64,000 nt of DNA from an uncultured Roseburia sp. (GCA_910577925.1 CAJTOI010000008.1:1-64000), one strand, 5' to 3'; counted from the stretch's first letter, positions 24,065-33,624 are shown. The notes: a model not told the origin generated them from the letters alone. Numbers and translations are program-made.

Positions 24065-25768
24065 ATGGAAGATTTTAAATTTTCGGCATTGGAGTATAAG
24101 AGACCAGATTTTGAGGGGATTGCGGCGTTTGCCGTGCAGGCAAAAGAGCGGATTGAGGCGGCGGCTTCCTACGAGGAAGTCAAAAAGGTTCTGACGGAGA
24201 TGGAGGAGCGGAGCAAGGATTTCGAGACGGACTGCACGATCGCTTCGATTCGACATACGCTGGATACCACCGACGAGTTTTACGAGAAGGAGGATGCGTA
24301 TATCAACGATACATTCCCGACGATTATGCCGCAGATGCTCGCGGTGGACGAAGCGCTGATGAACAGTCCGTTTCGCGCCGATATTGAGCGGGAGTACGGA
24401 AAGCAGTATTTCGTGAAGAAGGATCTGCAGAAGAAGACTTTCTGCGAGGCGAATATCCCGCTGATGCAGCGCGAGGCAAAGCTGACAAACGAGTACCAGA
24501 AAATCATGGCGACGGCGGAGATCCCGTTTGACGGAAAGACGTTAAACCTTTACGGGGTGCAGAAATATTTCGAGCATGAGGACCGGGAAGTGCGAAAGGC
24601 CGCCGGGCGGGCGTATTCCGATTTCTATCACGGACACGAGACGCGCCTGGAGGAAATCTGGGACGAACTGATTAAAATCCGCAATGAGATGGGGCGAAAT
24701 CTCGGCTATGAGAATTTTATCCCGGTGGGCTATATGCAGCAGGGACGCACCGATTACGGGCAGAAAGAGGTAGAGTCGTTCCGCGAGCAGGTGAAGACGG
24801 TTCTCGTGCCGCTCTGCGAAAAGCTCTATGAGGCGCAGGCAAAGCGGCTCGGGGTGGACCAATTGTTCTGCTATGACGAGAAGCGCATTTATCCCGACGG
24901 TAATGCGGTTCCGGCGGGGGATGATGATTTTATGGTTGCGGAAGCGAGAAAAATGTACCATGAGATCAGCCCGGAGACGGGGGCGTTTATCGACTTTATG
25001 ATCGAGCATGAGCTGATGGATCTGAAAAATAAGCCGGGGAAGGCTTCGACGGGGTATATGACCTACCTGCCGCGGTATGAGGCGCCGTTTGTATTCTCCT
25101 GTTTTAATCAGACGATTTTTGACATGCAGGTGCTGACGCATGAGCTCGGACACGCGTTTGCGGGTTATATGGCAATGCGTCATCAGCCGATTATGGATTA
25201 TTACAGCGAGTCTACGGATATCGCGGAGATTCACTCAATGTCGATGGAGCAGTTCTCCTATCCGTACGCGGAGCGCTTTTTCGGGGAACAGGCGGATAAA
25301 TTCCGCTTTGCGCATTTGCAGGAGGCGCTTACGTTTGTGCCGTTCGGCGTGGCGGTTGATGAGTTTCAGCATATCTGCTACGGCAGGCCGGAGCTGACGC
25401 CGAAGGAGCGGACGCTTGAGTGGAAGAAGCTGGAGGAAAAGTACATGCCTTGGAGAAAGTACGACGCGGATGATTTCTTCGACCGCGGCGGTTTCTGGTA
25501 CCACAAGCTGCACATTTTCCTCTACCCGTTCTACTATATCAACTACACGCTGACGACAATGGGCGCGATGGAGTTCAAGAAAAAAGAAAAAGAAAATCAC
25601 GAGAGCGCGTGGGAGGACTACTTAAAACTTTGCAAGTGCGGCGGCAGCATGAGTTATCTTGAGACGCTTGCGTATGCGGGGCTTTCCAGCCCGTTTGAGG
25701 CAGGCAGCGTGGCGCGCGCTACAGATGTCGCGAAAGAAGAACTCATGCAGAGCAGGTTTATGGAATAG
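24065..25768 (+). CDS. M3 family oligoendopeptidase (PepF-like)
   Basis: The protein has 567 residues, typical for the clostridial M3 oligoendopeptidase group. It is a cytoplasmic zinc metallopeptidase that trims short peptides. The zinc site is LTHELGHAFAGY: HELGH gives two His ligands and the catalytic Glu. The third ligand Glu lies in ESTDIAEIHSMSMEQF, about 25 residues later. The C-terminal part has the family segment FLYPFYYINYTL, whose Tyr and His residues help hold the substrate. No strong ribosome-binding site precedes the ATG. Its end lies 19 bases from the end of the convergent LacI-type gene. Confidence 0.92.
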   Translation: MEDFKFSALEYKRPDFEGIAAFAVQAKERIEAAASYEEVKKVLTEMEERSKDFETDCTIASIRHTLDTTDEFYEKEDAYINDTFPTIMPQMLAVDEALMNSPFRADIEREYGKQYFVKKDLQKKTFCEANIPLMQREAKLTNEYQKIMATAEIPFDGKTLNLYGVQKYFEHEDREVRKAAGRAYSDFYHGHETRLEEIWDELIKIRNEMGRNLGYENFIPVGYMQQGRTDYGQKEVESFREQVKTVLVPLCEKLYEAQAKRLGVDQLFCYDEKRIYPDGNAVPAGDDDFMVAEARKMYHEISPETGAFIDFMIEHELMDLKNKPGKASTGYMTYLPRYEAPFVFSCFNQTIFDMQVLTHELGHAFAGYMAMRHQPIMDYYSESTDIAEIHSMSMEQFSYPYAERFFGEQADKFRFAHLQEALTFVPFGVAVDEFQHICYGRPELTPKERTLEWKKLEEKYMPWRKYDADDFFDRGGFWYHKLHIFLYPFYYINYTLTTMGAMEFKKKEKENHESAWEDYLKLCKCGGSMSYLETLAYAGLSSPFEAGSVARATDVAKEELMQSRFME

Positions 25769-25787
25769 CTGCAGAGCTGAAAAGAGT

Positions 25788-26822
25788 TCACACCGACTTG
25801 CGGATTACAAGGGAGGTTTCTATCTGGATTTTTACCGGTTCATTTGTCTTAGAAGAAATAATTTCCGCAAGTCGCCGTGCAGCCATCCGGCCCATGTACT
25901 GCTTGGGAACATGTACCGTGGTCAGGGTCGGTTCGACGTAGACGCACAGCGGCATATCGTCAAATCCGACGACGGCGACGTCCTCCGGAACCCGGAATCC
26001 GGCCTCTGAGAAGGCGCGAAGCGCTCCGGCGGCGATTAAGTCATTGTCGGCAAAATAGCATCTGGCGGGCTGCTCTCCCTGTGAGAGCAGCTCTTTCATA
26101 TCGGCGTAAGCGCCCTCCACAGAAGGTGAGAGCACATGTACAAGTGACTTGGAGGCGGACATTCCGTTCCGCCGGATTGCCTTGTAAAAACCGTCCGCAC
26201 GCTCGCGGAAGTTCTGAATCGTGCAGGAGGATTTCAGATAACCGGGCTGCGCCGTCTGTCCGGTGTGCGGATTCCTGCAGCGGCGGATCAGATGGCAGGT
26301 GGCCAGATAGGAACCCTGGACATTGTCGATCTGGACATAGTCCGCGCTTAAGTTCTCAAAACAGGTATCTAAGACTACGACGGGAGTCCGCAGAGACAGA
26401 AAGGGAAAAAATTCCGTCTCCGTCATCTCCGTCCCGAGCAGAATGATACCTTTACAGCCGAACCGTATGATTTCGGACAATTCAAAGTTTATATCATCCC
26501 CCTCATACAGATAAGAAATATTCATGTGATATCCGGCGGCTTTGCAGCCGGACTCAATCCCCTCTGACAACTGTGAGAAAAACGGAGTATCGGCGACGAT
26601 GGCCCCGTTTTTTTTGTAGATGATAAAATAAATCGTTCCGTTGGAGACGGCAGGTTCTGCCGGAACGTTTCGTCTTGTGAAGTCATAGCCGTTTGTCTTT
26701 GCGGCGTCTATGACTTTTTTTCGTGTCGCGGTGCTGACGCCGGGCTTCCCGTTTAGCGCCATGGAGACGGCGGCTTCGGACAGGCCGAGTTTTTTTGCGA
26801 GCTCTTTTGCGGTGACTGCCAT
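25788..26822 (-). CDS. LacI-family transcriptional regulator
   Basis: The protein has 344 residues. The N-terminal helix-turn-helix is textbook (VTAKELAKKLGLSEAAVSMALNG, split over residues 3-25), followed by a hinge helix and a periplasmic-binding-protein-like sugar domain to the C-terminus, including DVAVVGFDDMPLCVYVEP. It should bind a sugar or sugar phosphate and control neighbouring genes. It diverges from the glycosidase gene at 27067, with repeated AT-rich motifs between them, so that gene is the likely target together with itself. I start at 26822, where the domain begins. Confidence 0.9.
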   Translation of the reverse strand: MAVTAKELAKKLGLSEAAVSMALNGKPGVSTATRKKVIDAAKTNGYDFTRRNVPAEPAVSNGTIYFIIYKKNGAIVADTPFFSQLSEGIESGCKAAGYHMNISYLYEGDDINFELSEIIRFGCKGIILLGTEMTETEFFPFLSLRTPVVVLDTCFENLSADYVQIDNVQGSYLATCHLIRRCRNPHTGQTAQPGYLKSSCTIQNFRERADGFYKAIRRNGMSASKSLVHVLSPSVEGAYADMKELLSQGEQPARCYFADNDLIAAGALRAFSEAGFRVPEDVAVVGFDDMPLCVYVEPTLTTVHVPKQYMGRMAARRLAEIISSKTNEPVKIQIETSLVIRKSV

Positions 26823-26914
26823 GACAAATCCTCTTTTCCGTGTCAATGATTACTGCCCCAGGCGGACAGAGGGCGCGTGTTCTTGTTCATTGAGTGTATA
26901 GATTCAGAATAGCA

Positions 26915-26959
26915 AATTCAGTAAATTAAGTCAATTCAGTAAATTAAGTCAATTAAGTC
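26915..26959. promoter_or_regulatory. Tandem 18-bp repeats between the LacI regulator and the glycosidase, possible operators
   Basis: AATTCAGTAAATTAAGTC occurs twice head-to-tail (26915-26932 and 26933-26950), and a shortened third copy AATTAAGTC follows (26951-26959). A related inverted stretch with CTGAATAATTTATTGAA lies at about 26979-26995. The block fills the divergent gap, so it is the natural place for the regulator to bind. Direct repeats are unusual for LacI-type operators, which are palindromic. Confidence 0.45.
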
Positions 26960-27066
26960 AATAAATCCGGGAACTAAACTGAATAATTTATTGAAATTAA
27001 GTGTTCGGAATCAGATAATAAGAGTAGAGATCAGAAGAAGGATGCGGAAACGGATTGGAGGAAACT

Positions 27067-28623
27067 ATGGAAAAGGTAGAAAAATGGGGATTGTTTGAAC
27101 TTGCATTAAGCGGAAATAGCGACGGAAATCCGTTTACGGATTATGAAATCCATGCGGAGTTTGATGGGGAGGGCGAGAAAAAGCAGGTAAAGGGCTTTTA
27201 TGACGGCGACGGCGTATACCGGGTCCGCTTTATGCCGTCCCATACGGGAACATACCGCTACCGGATATCCGGAAGCTTTTCCGATGTGCAGGCCGAGGGC
27301 GCGTTCGAGGCGACGGAGCCGACCGGGAATAATCACGGGCCGGTCCGCGTCTTAGACAAAAGATATCTGGAATATGCGGACAGGACGCCGCATTATTCTT
27401 TCGGAACGACCTGCTATGCATGGGTCTATCAGAAGGAAGCGCTGCAGGAGCAGACATTGCGGACGCTGGAAAAAGCCTGTTTTAATAAAATCCGATTCTG
27501 TCTGTTCCCGAAATTTTATCAGTATAACGAGTCGGAACCGCAGATGTATCCGTATGTCAGAGGAGAGCGGCGCGGTGTGGACGAGGAGCGCCTGAAACGT
27601 CATTTTCAGATGGGATTCCACACGGATAAGGAGATTTTGGATATTACGGATTTTGACTGCTTTCGGTTCGACGTAAAGACCTTTCAGAAGTTTGATGCGC
27701 GCATTGCACAGCTGTGCGAGATGGGAATCGAGGCGGATCTGATTCTGCTGCACCCGTATGACAAGTGGGGATTCTCCAATATGACGACGGAGTGCGAGAA
27801 GCTGTATCTGAACTATGCGGCGGCCCGCTACGGCGCGTTCCGCAACGTGTGGTGGTCGATGGCAAACGAGTATGATCTCACCACGAAGACGGTTGAAGAC
27901 TGGGAGGAGCTTGCGGCGGCGGTAACGGAGGCGGATGCGTACGGACATCTGATTTCGATTCACAACTGTATGGGATTTTATGATTATCACAGGGACTGGA
28001 TCACGCACTGCAGCATGCAGCGGCAGGATTTTTACAAGCATGTGGAATATACCGCGGACTACCTGAACGAGTATGAGAAACCGGTTGTCTGGGATGAGAT
28101 TGCCTACGAGGGAAATCTGTCTCTGGGCTGGGGAAATATTTCGGGGGAAGAACTGACCCGCAGATTCTGGGAGGCCTTCGTCCGCGGCGGCTATGCCGGT
28201 CATGGGGAGACCTACGAGAATGAAAATGATATTATCTGGTGGTCGCACGGCGGCGTACTGCACGGAACCAGTGAGCCGCGCCTTGCATTTTTAAAGAAGA
28301 TCATGGAGGAGACGCCGGGGAAATTTTTAAAACAGGTTCCGAGAATGTTTGACGAGGTTGTGGGGGTCCCTTATCAGACCGAAGTGCCCGGGACGCGGCC
28401 GTTTTTCGACCCGGTTGTGTACTGCGATTACGAGCTGCATTATTACAGTTTCGGCAGACCGTCCAGCCGGGAATTTGAGTTCGGGGAGGACGAGAAATTC
28501 CGGATTGAAGTCATTGACACCTGGAATATGACGGTCACGGACGCAGGCGTACACAGCGGTTACACGAAAGTCGAATTGCCGGGCAGGGAATACATGGCAA
28601 TCCGACTTGTGCGGGTGGAGTAA
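27067..28623 (+). CDS. DUF5060/DUF4038-type glycoside hydrolase
   Basis: The protein has 518 residues and no signal peptide, so it is cytoplasmic. Residues 1-85 form a beta-sandwich of the DUF5060 kind (FTDYEIHAEF...GFYDGDGVYRVRFMPS). Residues 95-420 form a TIM-barrel with WWSMANEYDL (likely acid/base Glu on strand 4) and KPVVWDEIAYEG (likely nucleophile Glu on strand 7). The C-terminal 90 residues are another small beta domain. Related enzymes act on plant or host glycans, including apiosidase-like activities; the substrate here is unknown. The start at 27067 has GGAGG five bases upstream. The LacI-family gene upstream probably controls it. Confidence 0.8.
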   Translation: MEKVEKWGLFELALSGNSDGNPFTDYEIHAEFDGEGEKKQVKGFYDGDGVYRVRFMPSHTGTYRYRISGSFSDVQAEGAFEATEPTGNNHGPVRVLDKRYLEYADRTPHYSFGTTCYAWVYQKEALQEQTLRTLEKACFNKIRFCLFPKFYQYNESEPQMYPYVRGERRGVDEERLKRHFQMGFHTDKEILDITDFDCFRFDVKTFQKFDARIAQLCEMGIEADLILLHPYDKWGFSNMTTECEKLYLNYAAARYGAFRNVWWSMANEYDLTTKTVEDWEELAAAVTEADAYGHLISIHNCMGFYDYHRDWITHCSMQRQDFYKHVEYTADYLNEYEKPVVWDEIAYEGNLSLGWGNISGEELTRRFWEAFVRGGYAGHGETYENENDIIWWSHGGVLHGTSEPRLAFLKKIMEETPGKFLKQVPRMFDEVVGVPYQTEVPGTRPFFDPVVYCDYELHYYSFGRPSSREFEFGEDEKFRIEVIDTWNMTVTDAGVHSGYTKVELPGREYMAIRLVRVE

Positions 28624-28627
28624 AATG

Positions 28628-29233
28628 CTACTTACCTGACTTTTTCACGCTGTAACCGAAACTGCCGAGCTTTTTGCCGAGCAGGAAATACTCTCCGTGG
28701 GAGTAAGCGATAAGCCCGGTGGAATTTAATTCGAATTTACCGCTGTCACTCATGTAGGAGCCGTCGACGGTGACATTTACCACGTCGGCGAGTATCAGCG
28801 AATGGCTGCCGAGCGGGGTGATCTCGTGCACGCGGCACTCGATATTGACCGGACTCTCGGCGATACCGGGGGCCGCGATTTCTTTTGACGGCAGAGGAGT
28901 CAGGCGCATTTCCCGAAATTTGTCCACATCCCTGCCGGAGCGGACGCCGCAGTAGTCGGTGGCGCGCACGAGCGCTTCCGTCGTCAGATTCACGACAAAT
29001 TCGCCGGATTTTTCGATGATGTGATAGGAGTAGCGCTCGGGGCGGACGGAGATGGAGAGCATCGGCGGGTTGGTGCAGACCGTGCCCGCCCAGGCGACGG
29101 TGATGATGTTGGGCTTCCCCTGTAGGGCGGGATCGGCGCACTCCGGGTCGTCTGTGCCGGGGTAGAGGCAGCTTACCATCACCACGGGAAGCGGATAGAG
29201 CATATTGCCGGGTTTAAACGTCTGTTTTGTCAT
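28628..29233 (-). CDS. Flavin reductase family protein (FMN-binding split barrel)
   Basis: The protein has 201 residues. The FMN-binding split-barrel core is visible as PLPVVMVSC, NIITVAWAGTVCTNPPMLSISVRPERYSY and EFVVNLTTEALVRATDYCG, the standard order of the family. Members bind FMN and reduce it with NAD(P)H or serve as small flavoproteins in anaerobes. The partner enzyme is not indicated by the neighbours. Its end is five bases from the end of the convergent glycosidase gene. Confidence 0.9.
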   Translation of the reverse strand: MTKQTFKPGNMLYPLPVVMVSCLYPGTDDPECADPALQGKPNIITVAWAGTVCTNPPMLSISVRPERYSYHIIEKSGEFVVNLTTEALVRATDYCGVRSGRDVDKFREMRLTPLPSKEIAAPGIAESPVNIECRVHEITPLGSHSLILADVVNVTVDGSYMSDSGKFELNSTGLIAYSHGEYFLLGKKLGSFGYSVKKSGK

Positions 29234-29273
29234 TCAATAACCTCCGTTTTACTGCAGGCGCAAGACGCCTGTT

Positions 29274-29789
29274 CTATTTAATCAGAATATCCATCAGATA
29301 GGCGTAGACGTCCTCATTCTGCTTTTTCCAGTTGTTGCAGACGGCCTCCGCCTGTTCTTTTTTCTTTACGGTGAGCGTCAGATCGATGAGATTGATGCCG
29401 CGCTCTTTAAACTGGCAGCGCACGGCGTAGTCATGATTGGGCGTCTTGTAATAGTCGGCGACAATGGAATTGACCGCGCGCAGTTCCATTTTATTTTTTT
29501 CGAAATAGGCGGTGATATCGTGCTCGATGGCGTCGGTAATCTTATCTTTGAAAAAGCCGAGCGTCTCCCTTCCGGCGGCAGTGATATAATATCTCGTGTT
29601 GCCGTGGGTGGATTCGGGGCGTATCAGGCTTGCGTCGGAAAGGTCGCTTATCACCTGCTGGACGCGGAAATAATCGGTGTATTCCTGCTCTAAAAAGAAG
29701 TTGGAGATCTGTGTGTTTGTCAGCGGAAAATCTACCTTGTCTAACATATTTAAAATGGTGAGTTTGTATATCGTAAACGGTTCTGCCAT
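29274..29789 (-). CDS. DUF4364 family protein, winged-helix type
   Basis: The protein has 171 residues and begins FTIYKLTILNMLDKVDFPLT, the known start of DUF4364, a family common in Clostridia. The first 80 residues look like a PadR/MarR-type winged helix (helices plus a beta wing at STHGNTRYYITAAGRE), followed by an alpha-beta C-terminal part. A DNA-binding role is inferred from the fold; targets are unknown. I start at 29789, with GGAGG five bases before the ATG. It follows the radical SAM gene by 33 bases on the same strand. Confidence 0.85.
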   Translation of the reverse strand: MAEPFTIYKLTILNMLDKVDFPLTNTQISNFFLEQEYTDYFRVQQVISDLSDASLIRPESTHGNTRYYITAAGRETLGFFKDKITDAIEHDITAYFEKNKMELRAVNSIVADYYKTPNHDYAVRCQFKERGINLIDLTLTVKKKEQAEAVCNNWKKQNEDVYAYLMDILIK

Positions 29790-29822
29790 GATTTCCTCCA
29801 TGTGTACATGTGTTTCCCCATT

Positions 29823-30788
29823 TCATGTATAAAATTTACCCTGCCAGAGATCCCGCTCCCGCAGGCGCTTCTGGATGGCGCCCAGCACACGCTTTTTGTC
29901 GGTGCTCCAGAGCGGCGCCGTAAGCAGCGCGCGCGGGCCGTCTCCGGTGATGCGGTGGACAACCGTCTCCGGCGGGAGCATTGCGATACATTCCGCGACA
30001 AAATCGCAGTATTCTTCCAGTGTAAAAAGCGGGAACGGCTCGGTCTCGTACATTCTGCCCAAATCGGTACCTTTTAGTATATGCAGCAGCTGTAATTTGA
30101 TGCCGAAGACGGGCATTGACGCCACAAAGGAAACGGATTGCCGCATCATTTCCTTTGTCTCCCCGGGGAGTCCGAGTATCAGATGCGTGACGACTGACAG
30201 ATGACGTCTGTGCAGGGCGGCAACCGCCGCCCGGTATTGTTCCGGCGAGAATCCGCTGCGTATCAGCGCGAGCGTGGACGGGTGCATGGTCTGCAGTCCG
30301 AGCTCGACCCAGACGGGTTTCTGCCGGTTTAATTCGGCGAGCAGCTCCAAAACCTCCTCGGGGAGGCAGTCGCACCGGGTGGCAACGGAAAGCGCCGCGA
30401 TTTTTGGGTGCGTGACGGCTTCCGTGAAAATCCGGCGGAGATAGGAGACCGGGGCATAGGTGTTTGTGTAGGCCTGAAAATAGGCGATAAAAGTCTTGCA
30501 GTTTGATTTCGGACGGATGCGCAGTATGGCATCTTCTATCTGTTCGGAGACGGAGCGCGCAGGGGACGACGCAAAATCACCGGAGCCGCCGGCGCTGCAG
30601 AAGATGCAGCCGCGTGTGCCTAAAGTACCGTCCCGGTTCGGGCAGGTCATGCCGCCGTTTAAGGCCAGTCGGTAGACCTTTTCGCCGAAGGTCCGTTTCA
30701 GATAGCAGTCCAGAGAATAGTAGCGTTTATCTCCCCAGAAAACCGCTTCCGATGCCTCGGAAGCGGCGGGGAAGTCTGTGTATTTCAT
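29823..30788 (-). CDS. TIGR01212-type radical SAM protein (YhcC family)
   Basis: The protein has 321 residues. The iron-sulfur site is MTCPNRDGTLGTRGCIFCSA, where a Cys before the loop and the pair CIFC hold a 4Fe-4S cluster that cleaves S-adenosylmethionine. The preceding SLDCYLKRTFGEKVYRLALNG and later PVWVELGLQTMHPSTL are hallmarks of this uncharacterised family, related to the oxygen-independent Elp3/MiaB-like enzymes. The reaction is unknown; a role in RNA or thiol modification is often guessed. It is followed by the DUF4364 gene and preceded by malic enzyme on the same strand. Confidence 0.9.
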   Translation of the reverse strand: MKYTDFPAASEASEAVFWGDKRYYSLDCYLKRTFGEKVYRLALNGGMTCPNRDGTLGTRGCIFCSAGGSGDFASSPARSVSEQIEDAILRIRPKSNCKTFIAYFQAYTNTYAPVSYLRRIFTEAVTHPKIAALSVATRCDCLPEEVLELLAELNRQKPVWVELGLQTMHPSTLALIRSGFSPEQYRAAVAALHRRHLSVVTHLILGLPGETKEMMRQSVSFVASMPVFGIKLQLLHILKGTDLGRMYETEPFPLFTLEEYCDFVAECIAMLPPETVVHRITGDGPRALLTAPLWSTDKKRVLGAIQKRLRERDLWQGKFYT

Positions 30789-30814
30789 AAAATCGATTCC
30801 TAAATGTGAGAGAG

Positions 30815-31984
30815 TCAGCGGCGGATGTGGGACTTCACGGCCTGGCTTACGACCTCGGCCACCCGGGGATCAAACGCTTCCGGCATAATAAAATCATCCG
30901 CGAGCTGCTCGTCGGAGACGAGTCCCGCAATCGCCTCTGCGGCCGCAAGCTTCATTTCCTCGGTAATCTGTGCGGCGCGGCCCTCTAAGGCGCCCTTAAA
31001 GATGCCGGGGAAAGCCACGACATTGTTGACCTGATTCGGGAAATCGCTGCGCCCGGTGCCGACGATACGGGCCCCTGCGGCTTTTGCTGCGTCCGGCATG
31101 ATTTCCGGTATCGGGTTTGCCATCGCAAAGAGGATGGAATCGCGGTTCATGGAAGCGACCATCTCGGGGGTCACGATATTCGGAGCGGAGACGCCGACAA
31201 AGATATCGGCGCCCTTTAACGCATCCGCCAGCGTGCCGTGCCGGTTCTCGAGATTGGTAACCTCGGTCATTTTCTGCTGCATCCAGTTTAAGTTCGGATA
31301 ATCCCGTCCGATAATCCCCTCCCTGTCGCACATGGTGACATGGGGAAAGCCGTAGGTCAGCAGCAGCTTTGTGATGGCCACGCCGGCGGAGCCTGCGCCG
31401 TTTACGACAACGCGGCAGTCTTCCTTTTTCTTTCCGGTTACCCGGAGGGCGTTGATGATGCCGGCCAGCACCACGATCGCGGTGCCGTGCTGATCGTCGT
31501 GGAAGACCGGGATATCGAGCATTTCTTTAAGGCGTTCCTCGATCTCAAAACAGCGCGGCGCGGAGATGTCTTCCAAGTTGATGCCGCCGTAAGCCGGAGC
31601 AATATTTTTGACGGTGGCGATGATTTCTTCGGTGTCCTGCGTGTCCAGACAGACGGGAACCGCGTTGACATTGCCGAATTCTTTAAAGAGGACGCATTTT
31701 CCCTCCATGACGGGCATGGCGGCGTAGGCTCCGATATTTCCGAGCCCGAGCACGGCGCTTCCGTCGGAGATTACGGCCACGGTGTTGGCCTTCATCGTGT
31801 AGGTGTAGGCGGCTTCGCGGTTTTCTGCAATGATTTTGCAGGGCTCCGCGACTCCCGGGGTGTAGGCGATCGCCAGATCCTCTCTGGAATTTACTTTTGA
31901 TTTGGCCACGGTCTCTAATTTGCCGTTCCACAGTTCATGCATATATAGCGCCTTTTCGGCGGCAGTTTGGTGTTTGTTTTCCAT
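30815..31984 (-). CDS. Malic enzyme (malate dehydrogenase, oxaloacetate-decarboxylating)
   Basis: The protein has 389 residues, the short bacterial form without a phosphotransacetylase tail. It converts malate to pyruvate and CO2 with NAD(P)+. Visible sites: AIAYTPGVAEPCKII at the N-terminus, SDGSAVLGLGNIGAYAAMPVM, the divalent-metal site in FHDDQHGTAIV, and a dinucleotide fold VVVNGAGSAGVAITKLLL. The cofactor preference cannot be read securely. It is the first gene of a leftward group with the radical SAM and DUF4364 genes and diverges from rho. Confidence 0.92.
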   Translation of the reverse strand: MENKHQTAAEKALYMHELWNGKLETVAKSKVNSREDLAIAYTPGVAEPCKIIAENREAAYTYTMKANTVAVISDGSAVLGLGNIGAYAAMPVMEGKCVLFKEFGNVNAVPVCLDTQDTEEIIATVKNIAPAYGGINLEDISAPRCFEIEERLKEMLDIPVFHDDQHGTAIVVLAGIINALRVTGKKKEDCRVVVNGAGSAGVAITKLLLTYGFPHVTMCDREGIIGRDYPNLNWMQQKMTEVTNLENRHGTLADALKGADIFVGVSAPNIVTPEMVASMNRDSILFAMANPIPEIMPDAAKAAGARIVGTGRSDFPNQVNNVVAFPGIFKGALEGRAAQITEEMKLAAAEAIAGLVSDEQLADDFIMPEAFDPRVAEVVSQAVKSHIRR

Positions 31985-32079
31985 AAATTTCTCTCCTTGG
32001 TCTGTTGCGGTATAACAATCATAGCATTATCGATTTGACAAATCAAGAATTAGGACTTCCTATTTGGAAAAAAGTGGTG

Positions 32080-32085
32080 TATAAT
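32080..32085 (+). promoter_or_regulatory. Possible -10 box of the rho promoter
   Basis: A TATAAT hexamer lies at 32080-32085 in the malic enzyme-rho gap. No good -35 box is at the right spacing. It would leave a leader of about 115 bases before the rho ATG, long enough for regulation of rho by attenuation, which is known in other bacteria. Confidence 0.35.
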
Positions 32086-32210
32086 AGTCTGTATCATAAA
32101 TTCCTTTTGTCGTTTCAGACAGGTTTCCCAGAGCAGGAAAGTATAGTAATCGTGAAGATAATTGCGTTTACTGGCATGTAAAAGTACAGATTTCAGGATA
32201 GGAGCAGTGA

Positions 32211-33617
32211 ATGAGAGAAAAGTATGAGAGTTTGTCGGCGGTTGTGTTGCGTGATTTGGCAAAGGCCAGAGGGCTTAAGAATATTTCGGGAATGAAAAAA
32301 AGCGACCTCGTGGAGCTGATGTTAGCGGAGGATGAGCGCCAGACAAAAGAGAAAAAGGGCCGCGCGGAGGCGCCGGCGCAGGCCGAGAGCCGCCGGGACG
32401 GAAGCGCCGCTTCCGCCGCGGAGAGAGAGGGCGGGAGCAGAGAGGGCGGCCGAGAGACGGGAGCGCAGGAGGATACGTTTGCGGCGCTTGACAGCGGAGT
32501 CACTGCAAACGGGATACTCGAGGTGATGCCGGACGGATACGGGTTTATCCGCTGTGAGAACTATCTGCCGGGAGAGAATGACGTATATGTGTCTCCGTCC
32601 CAGATACGAAAGTTTAATTTAAAAACGGGAGATATCATCAGCGGTAATACCAGAGTGAAGACGCAGCAGGAGAAATTTTCCGCACTGCTGTATGTGACGA
32701 CGGTCAACGGGCTTCATCCGGGCGTGGCGCAGCGCCGTAAGAGCTTTGAGGATCTGACGCCGATATTCCCGAACCGCAGGATTCGGCTGGAATATCCGGG
32801 CTGCAGCATCGCGATGCGGATCGTGGATCTGGTGTCCCCGATCGGAAAGGGGCAGAGGGGAATGCTTGTCTCTCAGCCGAAGGCCGGAAAGACAACGCTG
32901 CTCAAGGAGATCGCCAAGTCCGTCACCAGGGCGAATCCGGATATGCATCTGATTATTCTGCTGATTGACGAGCGCCCGGAGGAAGTCACGGATATTAAGG
33001 AAGCGATTGAGGGCGAAAATGTGGAGGTGATCTACTCTACCTTTGACGAGCTGCCCGAGCATCACAAGCGTGTGTCGGAGATGGTGATTGAGCGCGCAAA
33101 GCGTCTGGTGGAGCACGGCAGGGATGTCATGATTTTGCTGGACAGCATCACAAGACTGGCGCGGGCCTACAACCTGACGGTGCCGCCGAGCGGACGTACG
33201 CTGTCGGGCGGTCTTGATCCCGCTGCGCTCCACATGCCGAAGCGTTTCTTCGGAGCGGCCCGCAATATGCGGGAGGGCGGAAGCCTTACGGTGCTTGCGA
33301 CGGCGCTCGTCGACACCGGGAGCAAGATGGACGATGTGGTGTTCGAGGAGTTTAAGGGAACCGGCAATATGGAGCTGGTGCTCGACAGAAAGCTTTCCGA
33401 GAAGCGCGTGTTCCCCGCGGTTGACATCGTAAAATCGGGTACCAGACGGGAGGATCTGCTTCTCGCTCCGGAGGAGCAGGAGGCGGTCGACATCATGCGC
33501 AAGGCGATCAACGGCATGCGCACCGACGACGCGGTCGAGAATATCTTAAATATGTTCGCCCGCACGAGGAATAATCAGGAATATATCAATATGATAAAAA
33601 AGACAAAAATTGTCTAA
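32211..33617 (+). CDS. rho: Transcription termination factor Rho
   Basis: The protein has 468 residues. Rho is a hexameric RNA helicase that ends transcription. The Rho N-terminal helical domain is at 1-45 (LSAVVLRDLAKARGLKNISG). An insert of about 50 residues rich in Arg, Glu and Ala follows, then the RNA-binding OB fold with the primary-site motif GYGFIRCENYLPG. The ATPase domain has the P-loop SQPKAGKTTLLKEIAKS, Walker B VMILLDSITRLARA, the Q-loop region and LSGGLDPAALHMPKRFFGAA. All are intact. AGGAGC lies before the start. rpmE follows with its own promoter. Confidence 0.95.
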   Translation: MREKYESLSAVVLRDLAKARGLKNISGMKKSDLVELMLAEDERQTKEKKGRAEAPAQAESRRDGSAASAAEREGGSREGGRETGAQEDTFAALDSGVTANGILEVMPDGYGFIRCENYLPGENDVYVSPSQIRKFNLKTGDIISGNTRVKTQQEKFSALLYVTTVNGLHPGVAQRRKSFEDLTPIFPNRRIRLEYPGCSIAMRIVDLVSPIGKGQRGMLVSQPKAGKTTLLKEIAKSVTRANPDMHLIILLIDERPEEVTDIKEAIEGENVEVIYSTFDELPEHHKRVSEMVIERAKRLVEHGRDVMILLDSITRLARAYNLTVPPSGRTLSGGLDPAALHMPKRFFGAARNMREGGSLTVLATALVDTGSKMDDVVFEEFKGTGNMELVLDRKLSEKRVFPAVDIVKSGTRREDLLLAPEEQEAVDIMRKAINGMRTDDAVENILNMFARTRNNQEYINMIKKTKIV

Positions 33618-33624
33618 AATAATC

